Of a stretch of 64,000 bases of DNA, positions 28,635 to 37,605 are shown piece after piece. The notes under the pieces were generated by a model. That model did no database searches and was not told the origin of the DNA. It worked only from the letters and a program-made list of their open reading frames with translations. The DNA is from Mariprofundus ferrinatatus (GTDB taxonomy: Bacteria; Pseudomonadota; Zetaproteobacteria; Mariprofundales; Mariprofundaceae): NCBI RefSeq assembly GCF_002795825.1, contig NZ_CP018800.1:372001-436000 (forward strand). Direction: 5' to 3'. Both the position numbers and the translations under genes were made by a program. Positions within the stretch are counted from its first letter, which is position 1. Each line of letters begins with the position of its first letter.

Positions 28635-29885
28635 ATGAGTGAAAGTATCGTTCGTGCGCTGAAGTGTCGTGAATGTGGCCAGGAATATCCGATTGAGCCG
28701 ACGCATGTATGTGAGTTCTGCTTCGGGCCGCTGGAAGTGGCCTACGACTACCACAAGCTGGAGGGTAAATTCACCCGCGAGCTGATCGAGTCGCGTCCGC
28801 AGACCATGTGGCGTTATAAAGAGCTGCTGCCGATCGATGGCGAGCCAACCGTGGGTGCCCAGAACGGCTTCACCCCGCTGGTACGCGCCAGAAACCTTGA
28901 GAAGGCTCTTGGCGTCAAGGAGCTCTATATCAAGAACGATTCCGTCTGTTATCCGACCCTCTCCTTCAAGGACCGCGTAGTATCCGTGGCGCTCTCCAAG
29001 GCGGTCGAGTTCGGCTTCAAAACCGTGGCATGTGCCTCTACCGGCAATCTGGCCGGATCAGTTGCTGCCAATGCTGCGGCGGCAGGTTTGGAGTCTTATG
29101 TCTTTATCCCTCACGATCTCGAGCAGGGCAAGGTGCTCGGTGCGGGCATTTTCGGCACCAATATCATTGGCATCAAAGGCAAGTACGACGATGTAAACCG
29201 TCTCTGCTCCGAAGTGGCCGGCAAATACGGCTGGGCCTTCGTAAATGTGAATGTGCGCCCCTTCTATGCCGAAGGCTCCAAGTCGCTCGCCTATGAAATG
29301 ATGGAGCAGCTGGGCTGGAAGGCGCCGAAGCATGTGGTTGTGCCGATGGCGTCAGGATCCCTCTGCACCAAGGTGGACAAGGCGATCAAGGAGTTCATCA
29401 AGCTCGGCCTGATCGAAGATAACGGTACTGCTGTTTACGGCGCGCAGGCGACCGGCTGTTCGCCGATTGCCAAGTCTGTCAAGGATGGCACCGACATGAT
29501 TCATCCTGTGCATGCAGATACCATCGCCAAGTCTCTGGCAATCGGTAACCCTGCCGACGGTTATTATGCCAACCGCGTGATCAATGAGTCCGGTGGCTGG
29601 GCAGAGGACATCTCCGATGAGGAGGTGATCGCTGCCATGAAGCTGCTGGCCGAGACCGAGGGTATTTTTGCTGAGACCGCAGGCGGCGTGACATTGGGTT
29701 GCGCCAAGAAGATGATTGAGTCCGGCAAGTTGCCACGTGACGAGTCGATTGTACTCTGCATTACCGGAAACGGCCTGAAGACTCAGGAAGCGGTGGTGGA
29801 TGCAATTACCAAACCGCGTATTATCAATGCCAGTCTGAAAGAGTTCGACGTTCTGGCCGATGCAGACGGCGTTGCCGGCGCATAA
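28635..29885 (+). CDS. Threonine-synthase-like PLP enzyme, candidate homocysteine synthase
   Basis: A 416-residue fold-type II PLP enzyme of the threonine synthase family with an N-terminal zinc ribbon ([22 protein letters not shown]). The PLP Lys is in [11 protein letters not shown], with the phosphate-cup block [18 protein letters not shown]. On homology alone it is threonine synthase (O-phosphohomoserine to threonine). The SAM riboswitch and the adjacent sulfur-carrier, NIL, cysK and moeB genes suggest instead that it uses O-phosphohomoserine plus carrier-bound sulfur to make homocysteine. I recall a ThrC-like enzyme (MetM) of this sort described in Streptomyces. I chose ATG 28635 because CGGAG lies upstream and earlier starts fall in or next to the terminator. 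Confidence 0.8.
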   Translation: MSESIVRALKCRECGQEYPIEPTHVCEFCFGPLEVAYDYHKLEGKFTRELIESRPQTMWRYKELLPIDGEPTVGAQNGFTPLVRARNLEKALGVKELYIKNDSVCYPTLSFKDRVVSVALSKAVEFGFKTVACASTGNLAGSVAANAAAAGLESYVFIPHDLEQGKVLGAGIFGTNIIGIKGKYDDVNRLCSEVAGKYGWAFVNVNVRPFYAEGSKSLAYEMMEQLGWKAPKHVVVPMASGSLCTKVDKAIKEFIKLGLIEDNGTAVYGAQATGCSPIAKSVKDGTDMIHPVHADTIAKSLAIGNPADGYYANRVINESGGWAEDISDEEVIAAMKLLAETEGIFAETAGGVTLGCAKKMIESGKLPRDESIVLCITGNGLKTQEAVVDAITKPRIINASLKEFDVLADADGVAGA

Positions 29886-29920
29886 AAAGTTTAGATTTAT
29901 TTAGTAACAGGAGAGATGAA

Positions 29921-30199
29921 ATGAGTGTAACCGTACGTATTCCAACCCCGCTGCGTAAGCTGACCGGCGGAGCCGATGAAGTATCCGTGGATGGTGCAAA
30001 TGTTGGCGATGTCATTGAAAACCTTGAAGCGGCACATCCGGGCCTGAAAGAGCGTCTCTGCGACGATGCCGGCGAAATCCGTCGTTTCGTGAACGTCTAC
30101 GTGAACGACGAAGATGTTCGCTTTCTTGATGGCCGCGGTACCGCGCTGAAAGATGGAGATGAGGTCTCTATCGTTCCTGCGATTGCTGGCGGCTGCTGA
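29921..30199 (+). CDS. MoaD/ThiS/CysO-like sulfur carrier protein ending in GGC
   Basis: A 92-residue beta-grasp protein. It begins [15 protein letters not shown] and carries [13 protein letters not shown] and [12 protein letters not shown], as in CysO and MoaD. The C-terminus is Gly-Gly-Cys. In this family the diglycine is adenylylated by a MoeB-like enzyme and turned into a thiocarboxylate sulfur donor, so the extra Cys would have to be removed first. No JAMM-type protease (Mec/HcyD) is encoded in the window. The gene has a strong ribosome site (AGGAGAG) and overlaps the next by one base (TGATG). The moeB-like gene downstream is the likely partner. Confidence 0.88.
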   Translation: MSVTVRIPTPLRKLTGGADEVSVDGANVGDVIENLEAAHPGLKERLCDDAGEIRRFVNVYVNDEDVRFLDGRGTALKDGDEVSIVPAIAGGC

Positions 30200-30438
30200 T
30201 GAAATTCCGCGTTTATCTGACTTTTAACGCGGAGACCGTTCGCGAACCGATTATATGGAAGCTGGGCAGAGAGTTCGACCTGATCACCAATATTCGCACT
30301 GCCGAGGTGAAGGATCACATGGGCCTTGTCGGCCTTGAGCTGGATGGCGATGACGATGTGATTGATGCTGCTGTGAAATGGCTTGGCGAGCAGGGCGTTC
30401 ACGTTGAGCCGATTGAACAGAATATCATTGAAGGGTGA
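30199..30438 (+). CDS. Stand-alone NIL-domain protein
   Basis: A 79-residue protein with only a NIL domain (RVYLTFNAETVREPIIWKL, ITNIRTAEVKDHMGLVGLEL). The NIL domain is known from the end of the methionine ABC transporter ATPase MetN, where it senses methionine, and in some archaea fused to ferredoxins implicated in homocysteine formation. Here it is translationally coupled to the sulfur carrier (TGATG), so it may sense methionine or assist the sulfur-transfer step. No cluster-binding Cys is present. Its function is inferred from context only. Confidence 0.85.
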   Translation: MKFRVYLTFNAETVREPIIWKLGREFDLITNIRTAEVKDHMGLVGLELDGDDDVIDAAVKWLGEQGVHVEPIEQNIIEG

Positions 30439-30620
30439 TTGGTTGATGCGAAATAACGTCCAGGTATTTTGCTTGGGCATAGGAAGAGAGCAGTGGTTTC
30501 CACCTGCTTGCAAAATAAGGGGTAAGCAACATGTTGTGTCTCCCCGTCCGCGGCTCGCGTCATATGCGCACGTATACAGATGATGTTTTATGTTCTTTGT
30601 GGTGAGTAAAGGAGTTTGAT

Positions 30621-31553
30621 ATGGCAATTTATAACAATGCTGCAGAAGCGATCGGTAATACCCCGCTGGTTCGTCTGAACCGGATCGGTGCGGATTGTGG
30701 TGCTGAAATCGTCGCCAAGCTGGAGTTTTTCAATCCGCTGAATTCGGTAAAAGACCGGATCGGCAAGGCGATGATCGAGGCGGCCGAGGCCGATGGGCGA
30801 CTGAAACCGGGCGGTTTGATTGTCGAGCCGACCAGTGGTAATACCGGTATTGCACTCGCCTTCGTGGCTCGCGCCAAGGGTTATCGCTGTATTCTCACGA
30901 TGCCGGAGTCAATGAGCCTGGAGCGCCGCAAGCTGCTGAAGCTGCTTGGTGCAGAGCTGGTGCTCACGCCTGCCGAGAAGGGCATGAAGGGTGCGATTGC
31001 CAGGGCTGAGGAGATCACCCACAGCACTGAGGGTGCATTCATGCCGCAGCAGTTTGAGAACCCGGCCAATCCCGAAGTTCACCGCCAAACAACGGCTCAG
31101 GAGATCTGGTCTGATTGTGACGGGAAGGTTGATGCGATCGTTGCAGGGGTAGGCACCGGCGGCACGATCACAGGTGTTGCTGAGGTACTCAAGCAGCGTA
31201 ATCCTGCATTCAAGGCGTTTGCTGTTGAGCCTGCCGATTCTCCGGTCATCTCAGGTGAGGCTCCCGGCCCGCACAAGATTCAGGGTATCGGTGCGGGGTT
31301 TATTCCGAAGAACCTGAACGTGGATATTCTCGACGGCGTTGAAAAGGTCACCAACGACGAAGCCTTCGAAATGGCACGCCGCCTCTCCAATGAGGAGGGG
31401 ATTCCGGGAGGTATCTCATCGGGTGCCGCCGTGACTGCGGCGGTTCGCGTGGCAAGTCGTCCTGAGATGAAGGGTAAGCGCATCGTCGTGATCATCCCTT
31501 CGATGGCAGAGCGCTATATGTCCACCGACCTTTTTAAAGGAATCGAAGTTTAA
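30621..31553 (+). CDS. cysK: Cysteine synthase (O-acetylserine sulfhydrylase)
   Basis: A 310-residue PLP enzyme. The Schiff-base Lys is in [14 protein letters not shown], with substrate loop [15 protein letters not shown] and phosphate loop [11 protein letters not shown]. The length and the SAMSL-type ending fit CysK. It makes cysteine from O-acetylserine and sulfide. About 180 bases separate it from the NIL gene, so a second promoter is possible. Because a sulfur carrier and MoeB flank it, use of protein thiocarboxylate rather than free sulfide (as CysM does with CysO in mycobacteria) is an alternative, but its motifs are those of ordinary CysK. Confidence 0.93.
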   Translation: MAIYNNAAEAIGNTPLVRLNRIGADCGAEIVAKLEFFNPLNSVKDRIGKAMIEAAEADGRLKPGGLIVEPTSGNTGIALAFVARAKGYRCILTMPESMSLERRKLLKLLGAELVLTPAEKGMKGAIARAEEITHSTEGAFMPQQFENPANPEVHRQTTAQEIWSDCDGKVDAIVAGVGTGGTITGVAEVLKQRNPAFKAFAVEPADSPVISGEAPGPHKIQGIGAGFIPKNLNVDILDGVEKVTNDEAFEMARRLSNEEGIPGGISSGAAVTAAVRVASRPEMKGKRIVVIIPSMAERYMSTDLFKGIEV

Positions 31554-31599
31554 TTATTGATAACCGCGGTTGTTGCAGCGGAAGATTTTGGAGAAACAC

Positions 31600-32424
31600 G
31601 TGATCGATTTTACAGAGAAACAGATCGAGCGCTATTCGCGCCACATTATTTTGCCGGAGGTCGGCGCCGAGGGTCAGAGCAAGTTGCTCGAATCCAAGGT
31701 GTTCATGATCGGTGCCGGTGGTCTGGGCTCACCTGTCGCCTACTATCTGGCAGCAGCCGGCGTTGGAACTATCGGCATTGCCGATGCCGACGTGGTGGAC
31801 TCATCCAACCTGCAGCGCCAGATTATTCATAACGAAGATCGTGTCGGCATGCCGAAGGTGGAGAGTGCGCGCGAAACGATGCAGGCGCTCAATCCGGATG
31901 TGAAGGTCAATACCTACAACTACTTTGTCACCGAGGACAATATCCGTGAAATTATCCGCGACTACGATCTGGTCATCGACGGTTGTGATAATTTCCCGAC
32001 CCGTTTCCTGGTCAATGACGCGTGCTTCTTTGAGAAGAAGACACTGATCTCCGGCGCCATGTTCCGCTTTGACGGCCAGGTGGCGACTTTCAAACCGACC
32101 AGCCAGAAAGATGCACCGTGCTACCGCTGTCTCTACCCTGAGCCGCCACCAGCAGGCCTTGTGCCCTCCTGTTCCGAGGCGGGCATTCTGGGGGCGCTGG
32201 CCGGAGCGGTCGGTACCATCCAGGCGGTTGAAGCGGTTAAGGAGCTGCTTGGAATCGGCGATTCTCTGGCAGGTAAACTGATGACCTTCGATGCGCTCCG
32301 GATGGAGTGGAAGAAGCTGAAGCTGCGTAAGGATCCGGCTTGCCCGCTCTGCAGTGAGAATCCGAGCATTACCGAGCTGGTGACCTATGAGCAGTCCTGT
32401 GCGCTGCAGATGGGACATAGCTGA
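31600..32424 (+). CDS. moeB: MoeB/ThiF-family sulfur-carrier adenylyltransferase
   Basis: A 274-residue E1-like enzyme. It has RYSRHIILPEVG, nucleotide loop IGAGGLGSPVAYYLAAAG, DADVVDSSNLQRQI, CDNFPTRF, zinc cysteine pairs (CYRCLYP and CPLC near the end) and the conserved Cys region GLVPSCSEAGILG. It activates the C-terminal glycine of MoaD/ThiS-like proteins as acyl-adenylate. There is no rhodanese domain, so sulfide must come from elsewhere, probably the sulfite reductase encoded next. I start it at GTG 31600, six bases after GGAG, instead of an upstream TTG. The likely partner is the carrier encoded at 29921. Confidence 0.9.
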   Translation: MIDFTEKQIERYSRHIILPEVGAEGQSKLLESKVFMIGAGGLGSPVAYYLAAAGVGTIGIADADVVDSSNLQRQIIHNEDRVGMPKVESARETMQALNPDVKVNTYNYFVTEDNIREIIRDYDLVIDGCDNFPTRFLVNDACFFEKKTLISGAMFRFDGQVATFKPTSQKDAPCYRCLYPEPPPAGLVPSCSEAGILGALAGAVGTIQAVEAVKELLGIGDSLAGKLMTFDALRMEWKKLKLRKDPACPLCSENPSITELVTYEQSCALQMGHS

Positions 32425-32604
32425 ACATTAGAGAAGGGGAGAAACGGGCCTCTGGTCGATTCGGAACATCTGGGGGGATGCGAAGAATCGAATAACAGAC
32501 CGGAGGTTCGATATCTCACCGGCGACAGCTGTCGTCACAGTAACAGCAGGGGTGAAGCGGATAGTTCCGGTTTGCCCCCCTGCTTAAGCGTATGGGGTTT
32601 GAAT

Positions 32605-34950
32605 ATGGCAACAGAATTTGATTTTGCACGCACCAGCGATGTCGATGAGTTCGACGCAGGTTATCGCGCCTTTAAAGAGGGGCGCATGTCCGAGGAGCGC
32701 TTCACGCCATTCCGTCTGCAGATGGGCGTATATGGTCAGCGGCAGGAGGGTGTGCAGATGGTGCGCGCCAAGCTGCCGGGTGGCTGTGTCACCCCTGATC
32801 AGATGGACGTCATCGCAGAGTGTGTTGAGCTTTATGCCGGGCGCCTGCCTACCGACGGAACCGTCACCGAGCCGCCTGAGAAGGTGGCGCATGTAACCAC
32901 GCGCCAGGACATTCAGGCTAATTTCGTGTCGCTTGATGATGTGCCGGCATTTCTTCGCAAGCTTGATGCCGCAGGCCTTACCACACGCGAAGCGTGCGGC
33001 AATACCGTTCGTAATGTTACCACCTGCTTCCTGGCGGGACGTTGTCCTGCAGAGCATGCCGATGTCACCATCCATGCGCGCAAGTTTGCCGAATTCTTCC
33101 TGCGCCATCCGCTCGGGCAGCAGTTTCCGCGCAAGTTCAAGGTGACCTTCTCCGGATGCGCCACCGATTGCGGCCTCTCGGGCATGCACGATATCGGTTT
33201 TATCGCTACCCATAAAGATGGCAAGCCCGGCTTTCAGGTATGGGCTGCCGGTGGCCTCTCATCGCAGCCGATGGGTGCGCTGCTGCTGGAAGAGTTTATC
33301 GAAGAGTCTGAGTTGTTCGTGGTTGGTGAAGCCTTGATGCGCATCCACTTCAAATACTCCGATCGCAAACGTCGTGCCCGCGCCCGTATGAAGTATGTGG
33401 CACAGAAGCTCGGGGCAGAGGGCTTTATCGAAGAGTATAAAAAGCAGCGTGCTATTATCGAGAAAACCCATGCCGATGATTCCGGTTACAGTGAAGCAAA
33501 CTGGCGCTCACCTTCGGCGGCACTTCCGTTTTCTGATTCCGGCGTCGTGGATCAGCACAATGGCAAGAAAGCGATTCTGCTTAACCTTTTCCGCGGTGAC
33601 CTGACGCCTGAACAGTGCCGGGCCGTAGCCAGTGCTGCCCGTGCAGCCGGCACCGATGAGCTGCGTGTTACCACCGAGCAGGGAATGGTAATCTGCGATG
33701 TCGATGGCGATAAAGTTGATGCGGCATTGGCGGTTCTTACCGGTGCAGGGCTCTCCAGCGAGTATGCCCGCGGCATATCCGATGTTGTTGCCTGCCCGGG
33801 CACGGAAACCTGTCGCCTGGGTATTACTTCGAGCCGGGGGCTTGCCGCAGCGCTGCAGCCTCTGATGAGTGACCTGAAAAAAGACGGCACACTGGCCGGC
33901 ATCACCGTGAAAGCATCCGGTTGCCAGCACTCCTGCGGTCGCCACCACATTGCCGATCTCGGGTTTCACGGCATGGCCAAGAAGGTGGCCGGTCAGGCTG
34001 TGCCGCACTATCAGCTGCATGTCGGTGGAAGCGGCGTTGCCGGATCACCCCTGGCATTTGCCACCGACCCCGTGCCGGCAAAACATGCTCCGGAAGCGGG
34101 CATTGCCGTGCTTAATGCTTACAAGACTGGCCGAACGGGTGATGAGTCGATGCATGACTGGGCATCACGAATCGGTAAAGAGGGTATTTCAGCAATCCTG
34201 GCACCGTTTGCCGCAGATGCCGGTGAGGTGGAGGGGCTGATCTACGACTGGAGCGAAAACGAGGCGTTCAATACCAAGGGCAACAAGAAGGGCGAGTGCG
34301 CTGGTGCGGTTCTCTCGATGTCTGACGCCCTGATCTCTGAGGCCGAGTACGAACTGTTGATTGCGCGTGCCCATGCCGATGCGATGTTCTGGGGAGAGGC
34401 GCTGACGGCGCTGCGGCGTTCGGCCATCTCGGCTGCGCGCGCTTATCTGGTTCCTTACGGTGAGGCGCCTGAGGATGATGCAGAGGTGTTTGGGTTACTG
34501 GCCCAGCATGCAGTTGTCGATGTCGAGGTGATCGGCGGTTTCCATGCCGTGCAGAATGCACTGATGAGTATCGACCTTGCTGATCCGGGTGCCGGAGTAA
34601 CAAAGTTGAAAGAGGTTCAGGGCGCATGGGTGAAGCTGGCAGCCAAACGCTTTGCTGCAGTGCCGCAAGAGCGTGTTGAAGATGCTGCGGAAGTAGCTGC
34701 CACTGGGCCCTCAGAAGATGTGGTGTTGCTCGACCTTTCCGGCGTTGCCTGTCCGATGAATTTTGTGAAAACAAAGATCAAGCTCTCTATGATGGCTGAA
34801 GGTTCACAGCTTGATGTCATCCTTGATGACGGGGCGCCGATTGAGAATGTTCCGCTTTCACTTGAGGAGCAGGGGCAGAAGGTGCTCGCCAAAGAGAAGA
34901 TCTCCGACAGCCAGTGGAAAATCCGCGTCGAGAAGAGCGGACAGATCTGA
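32605..34950 (+). CDS. Sulfite reductase (siroheme/4Fe-4S) fused to a TusA domain
   Basis: A 781-residue protein. Residues 1-300 and 325-560 are the two homologous halves of a sulfite/nitrite reductase. The second half has the full CX5C...CX3C set (ACPGTETC; GCQHSC), where the last Cys ligates siroheme. The first half also has CX5C (TCFLAGRC) and CX3C (GCATDC), which is unusual for a monomeric assimilatory enzyme. A helical region follows, and the last 75 residues are a TusA-like domain with its Cys in SGVACPMNFVK. The protein should reduce sulfite to sulfide and may pass sulfur to its own TusA domain. ATG 32605 is preferred over an upstream TTG. Flanking genes are moeB and the radical SAM-permease fusion. 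Confidence 0.9.
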   Translation: MATEFDFARTSDVDEFDAGYRAFKEGRMSEERFTPFRLQMGVYGQRQEGVQMVRAKLPGGCVTPDQMDVIAECVELYAGRLPTDGTVTEPPEKVAHVTTRQDIQANFVSLDDVPAFLRKLDAAGLTTREACGNTVRNVTTCFLAGRCPAEHADVTIHARKFAEFFLRHPLGQQFPRKFKVTFSGCATDCGLSGMHDIGFIATHKDGKPGFQVWAAGGLSSQPMGALLLEEFIEESELFVVGEALMRIHFKYSDRKRRARARMKYVAQKLGAEGFIEEYKKQRAIIEKTHADDSGYSEANWRSPSAALPFSDSGVVDQHNGKKAILLNLFRGDLTPEQCRAVASAARAAGTDELRVTTEQGMVICDVDGDKVDAALAVLTGAGLSSEYARGISDVVACPGTETCRLGITSSRGLAAALQPLMSDLKKDGTLAGITVKASGCQHSCGRHHIADLGFHGMAKKVAGQAVPHYQLHVGGSGVAGSPLAFATDPVPAKHAPEAGIAVLNAYKTGRTGDESMHDWASRIGKEGISAILAPFAADAGEVEGLIYDWSENEAFNTKGNKKGECAGAVLSMSDALISEAEYELLIARAHADAMFWGEALTALRRSAISAARAYLVPYGEAPEDDAEVFGLLAQHAVVDVEVIGGFHAVQNALMSIDLADPGAGVTKLKEVQGAWVKLAAKRFAAVPQERVEDAAEVAATGPSEDVVLLDLSGVACPMNFVKTKIKLSMMAEGSQLDVILDDGAPIENVPLSLEEQGQKVLAKEKISDSQWKIRVEKSGQI

Positions 34951-34979
34951 ATATTGACGATGCTGGAACAGTGGAAACG

Positions 34980-37601
34980 ATGAATCCATTCGAGAACCCG
35001 GGCCGCTGTAAGCTGGCACTGGTGAACCATGGTGTGGCATTGCCGGAAGGTCTTTCCAATGCGTCGCACTGGGTTGCACAGGCCAACGCGACCGAATCGA
35101 TTGTGGATATCAGATTACCCAGTGGCCATTTTGCCACCGTACCGGTAGGGCAGCCCTATACCCAGAAGAGTCCTATCCAGTTGATTCAGGAGGGTGACGA
35201 AGGTTCGGCTAGTCTGCAGTGGGGCGATGAGTCGCTGGAGGTGCAGCTGCTTCCGGCGCCAGCATACTACCGCAACAAAACCCGTTCCGGTGCTCGTATG
35301 GGTAGCTTCTCATCTCTGCACGAGAACCTGCTGATGCTCAACCCTCTGATGGGATGCGGTTTCTTTGCCGAGAAGGGCGAGGCGTGTCACTACTGTCAGT
35401 ACGATTCGATGCTTAATGAGAAAGAGCCGCCGCTGCGCGATCCGCTCGAGCTGGTGGAGGTGGTTCGGGCTGCACTCGCGGAGCGCGAAATTGATACCAT
35501 CTACCTCTACAACGGATTTGCGCCGGGTGATGATGCGGGACTGAATCGCCTCGTGCCGGTGATAGCGCTGCTCAGACGTCATGTCGGCCATCGCCAGATA
35601 GCCATTGAAACCGTTGCCCCGAGAGATACCCGAGTGATTGATGCACTCTATTCTGCCGGTCTCGATGTCTTTGTCTGCAACCTCGAGCTGCACGATAGGG
35701 ATCGATTTGCCGAAATATGCCCCGGCAAAGAGCATGCGGGCGGTCAGGCTGCTATCTGGAAGGCGCTGGATCATGCCCGTCAGGTGTTCCGTTCTGGTGC
35801 CGTGGTAAGTAACCTGATTGTCGGGCTGGAGGAGCTCGAATCGAGCAAGAGAGGTATTGATGCCCTGATTGCCCACGGCGTTGTGCCGCTGTTGCAGCCT
35901 TTCCGGCCACTGCCTGGCACACCGCTGGAGAAGCATGCACTGCCGACACTGGAAGGGTTGGAAGAGCTCTTTCTCTACCTCTACGCTGCGCTGGAAAGTG
36001 CAGCCTTTCCAACCCATCGCCTGCGTCATATGGGGCGTGTTCTGACACCGATGGAGAGTCGGGTTCTCGATGGCGGGGAACCTGCGCTGGCTGAACGATG
36101 GGTGGTCTCATCGATTGGCCGACGCTGGGACAGCTGGATTGATGGTTTAAGGCGACACCTTCGGGCCGGCAATGGTGAAGAGGGAGGAGCACTGGACCGC
36201 CGACCGATTCACCTGCTACTGGCGGGCGAGGTGCTGCCTTTTGCGGCATTGATGGCGATTGCTGTTCTGGCCGTTGCAGCCGGAACCATGCATGCGCCGG
36301 ATGGACTGAGTGAGAGTGGCTGGGTTTCATTGATTGTGTTTTCGCTCTGCCTAGTGTTGTGGGTAACGCAGCTACTACCACTTGCTGCGACCTCGATATT
36401 GGGGCTGGCGCTATTGCCTCTGCTTGGCGTAATGCCCGCGAACGAGGTCTTTGCGCTGTTCGGCAACCCTGCCGTATTCTTTATTCTCGGGGCTTTCATG
36501 CTTGCCGCAGGTGCGATGAAGAGCGGTCTCTCCGAACGACTCGCGCTGCTTACGATTGACAAGGTGGGCACCAGTCCACGCAGGCTACTGCTTGCGATGC
36601 TGCTGCTGCCGGCCTTGATGGCCTGTGTGATGCCCGAACATGCGGTGGCGGCACTTTTTCTCCCCATTGCATGGGAGATTGTACGCAGCCTCGGACTGAA
36701 AGCTGGAAACCGATATGCTCAGTCCATCTTCTTTGCACTGGCGTGGGGGGCAGTGACGGGCGGCGTAGTGACGCTGCTTGGCGGTGCGCGAGGCCCTCTG
36801 GCAATGGCGTTGAGCGAAGAGCTGACTGGAAGCAGTTTCTCATTTCTAGACTGGACGCTTGCAGCCGCCCCGATTGCACTCTCAGTATTGGCTGTGGCGG
36901 CAGTGGTTCTGTGCCGGATCACGCCGATGGGCGGACTTGATATCTCATCTGCACGCGAGCGCATCTCACTGCGCAGACTTGAGCTCGGTGATCTGAATCT
37001 GAAGTCAAAGGCGATGGCGCTGCTTCTGGTAGCAACTGTCGCCGGATGGGTTGTGGCAGGCCATGCCAGCGGCCTGGCCGGCATCGCGCTGATCAGTGTG
37101 GTCTGCATGTTTGCACTTCGGCTGGTGAGCTGGCGGTCAGTGGAGCAGCACGTGAACTGGGGTGTAGTGCTGATGTATGGCGGTGCTATTGCGATCGGCA
37201 AGGCGTTGACCGTGACGGGTGCCGGTGTATGGCTCGCTTATGCCATCTTTCCGGATAGCCTGACAGGGTTAGCCATGCTGGCACTGCTTGCCCTGATTAC
37301 GCTTCTCTTTACTGAAGGTGTGAGCAACGCTGCCGCGGTTGCGATCGTGCTTCCGGTAGCCATACCGATCGCGGCAGCAGCAGGTGTCGATCCGGTTACG
37401 GTGGCACTGACGGTGGGTATTGTATCCGGGTTTGCCTTTATGCTGCCGATGGGCACACCGCCGAATGCCATGATTTTTGGGACTGGCTTTGTGCGCGCAT
37501 CACACATGCTTCGCTACGGCGCACTTCTCTCACTTGCTTCGTTTGTACTATTTTTGATGACAGTGTCGATATTGTGGCCGGCACTCGGAAGGATTGGGTA
37601 A
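34980..37601 (+). CDS. Radical SAM domain fused to SLC13/DASS-family permease
   Basis: An 873-residue protein with two unrelated parts in one uninterrupted frame. Residues 1-415 include a radical SAM domain with an expanded motif (CX9CX2C in MGCGFFAEKGEACHYCQYD), a beta-barrel-type continuation (ETVAPRDTRVIDAL, VSNLIVGLEELESS) and PLLQPFRPLPGTPL. From about residue 420 it becomes an integral membrane protein of some 11 segments with both SLC13 hallmarks, SNAAAVAIVLPVAIP and LPMGTPPNAMIFG. The permease family moves sulfate, dicarboxylates or related anions with Na+. Its place between sulfite reductase and APS reductase suggests sulfate or sulfur-anion transport. I chose ATG 34980 (after GGAAA) over an overlapping GTG at 34914. 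Confidence 0.88.
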   Translation: MNPFENPGRCKLALVNHGVALPEGLSNASHWVAQANATESIVDIRLPSGHFATVPVGQPYTQKSPIQLIQEGDEGSASLQWGDESLEVQLLPAPAYYRNKTRSGARMGSFSSLHENLLMLNPLMGCGFFAEKGEACHYCQYDSMLNEKEPPLRDPLELVEVVRAALAEREIDTIYLYNGFAPGDDAGLNRLVPVIALLRRHVGHRQIAIETVAPRDTRVIDALYSAGLDVFVCNLELHDRDRFAEICPGKEHAGGQAAIWKALDHARQVFRSGAVVSNLIVGLEELESSKRGIDALIAHGVVPLLQPFRPLPGTPLEKHALPTLEGLEELFLYLYAALESAAFPTHRLRHMGRVLTPMESRVLDGGEPALAERWVVSSIGRRWDSWIDGLRRHLRAGNGEEGGALDRRPIHLLLAGEVLPFAALMAIAVLAVAAGTMHAPDGLSESGWVSLIVFSLCLVLWVTQLLPLAATSILGLALLPLLGVMPANEVFALFGNPAVFFILGAFMLAAGAMKSGLSERLALLTIDKVGTSPRRLLLAMLLLPALMACVMPEHAVAALFLPIAWEIVRSLGLKAGNRYAQSIFFALAWGAVTGGVVTLLGGARGPLAMALSEELTGSSFSFLDWTLAAAPIALSVLAVAAVVLCRITPMGGLDISSARERISLRRLELGDLNLKSKAMALLLVATVAGWVVAGHASGLAGIALISVVCMFALRLVSWRSVEQHVNWGVVLMYGGAIAIGKALTVTGAGVWLAYAIFPDSLTGLAMLALLALITLLFTEGVSNAAAVAIVLPVAIPIAAAAGVDPVTVALTVGIVSGFAFMLPMGTPPNAMIFGTGFVRASHMLRYGALLSLASFVLFLMTVSILWPALGRIG

Positions 37602-37605
37602 CTAT

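Noticed and set aside
32523-32534. 12-base palindrome CGACAGCTGTCG upstream of the sulfite reductase
   Set aside because: Could be an operator, but a single palindrome of this size has weak support and matches no regulator site I know.
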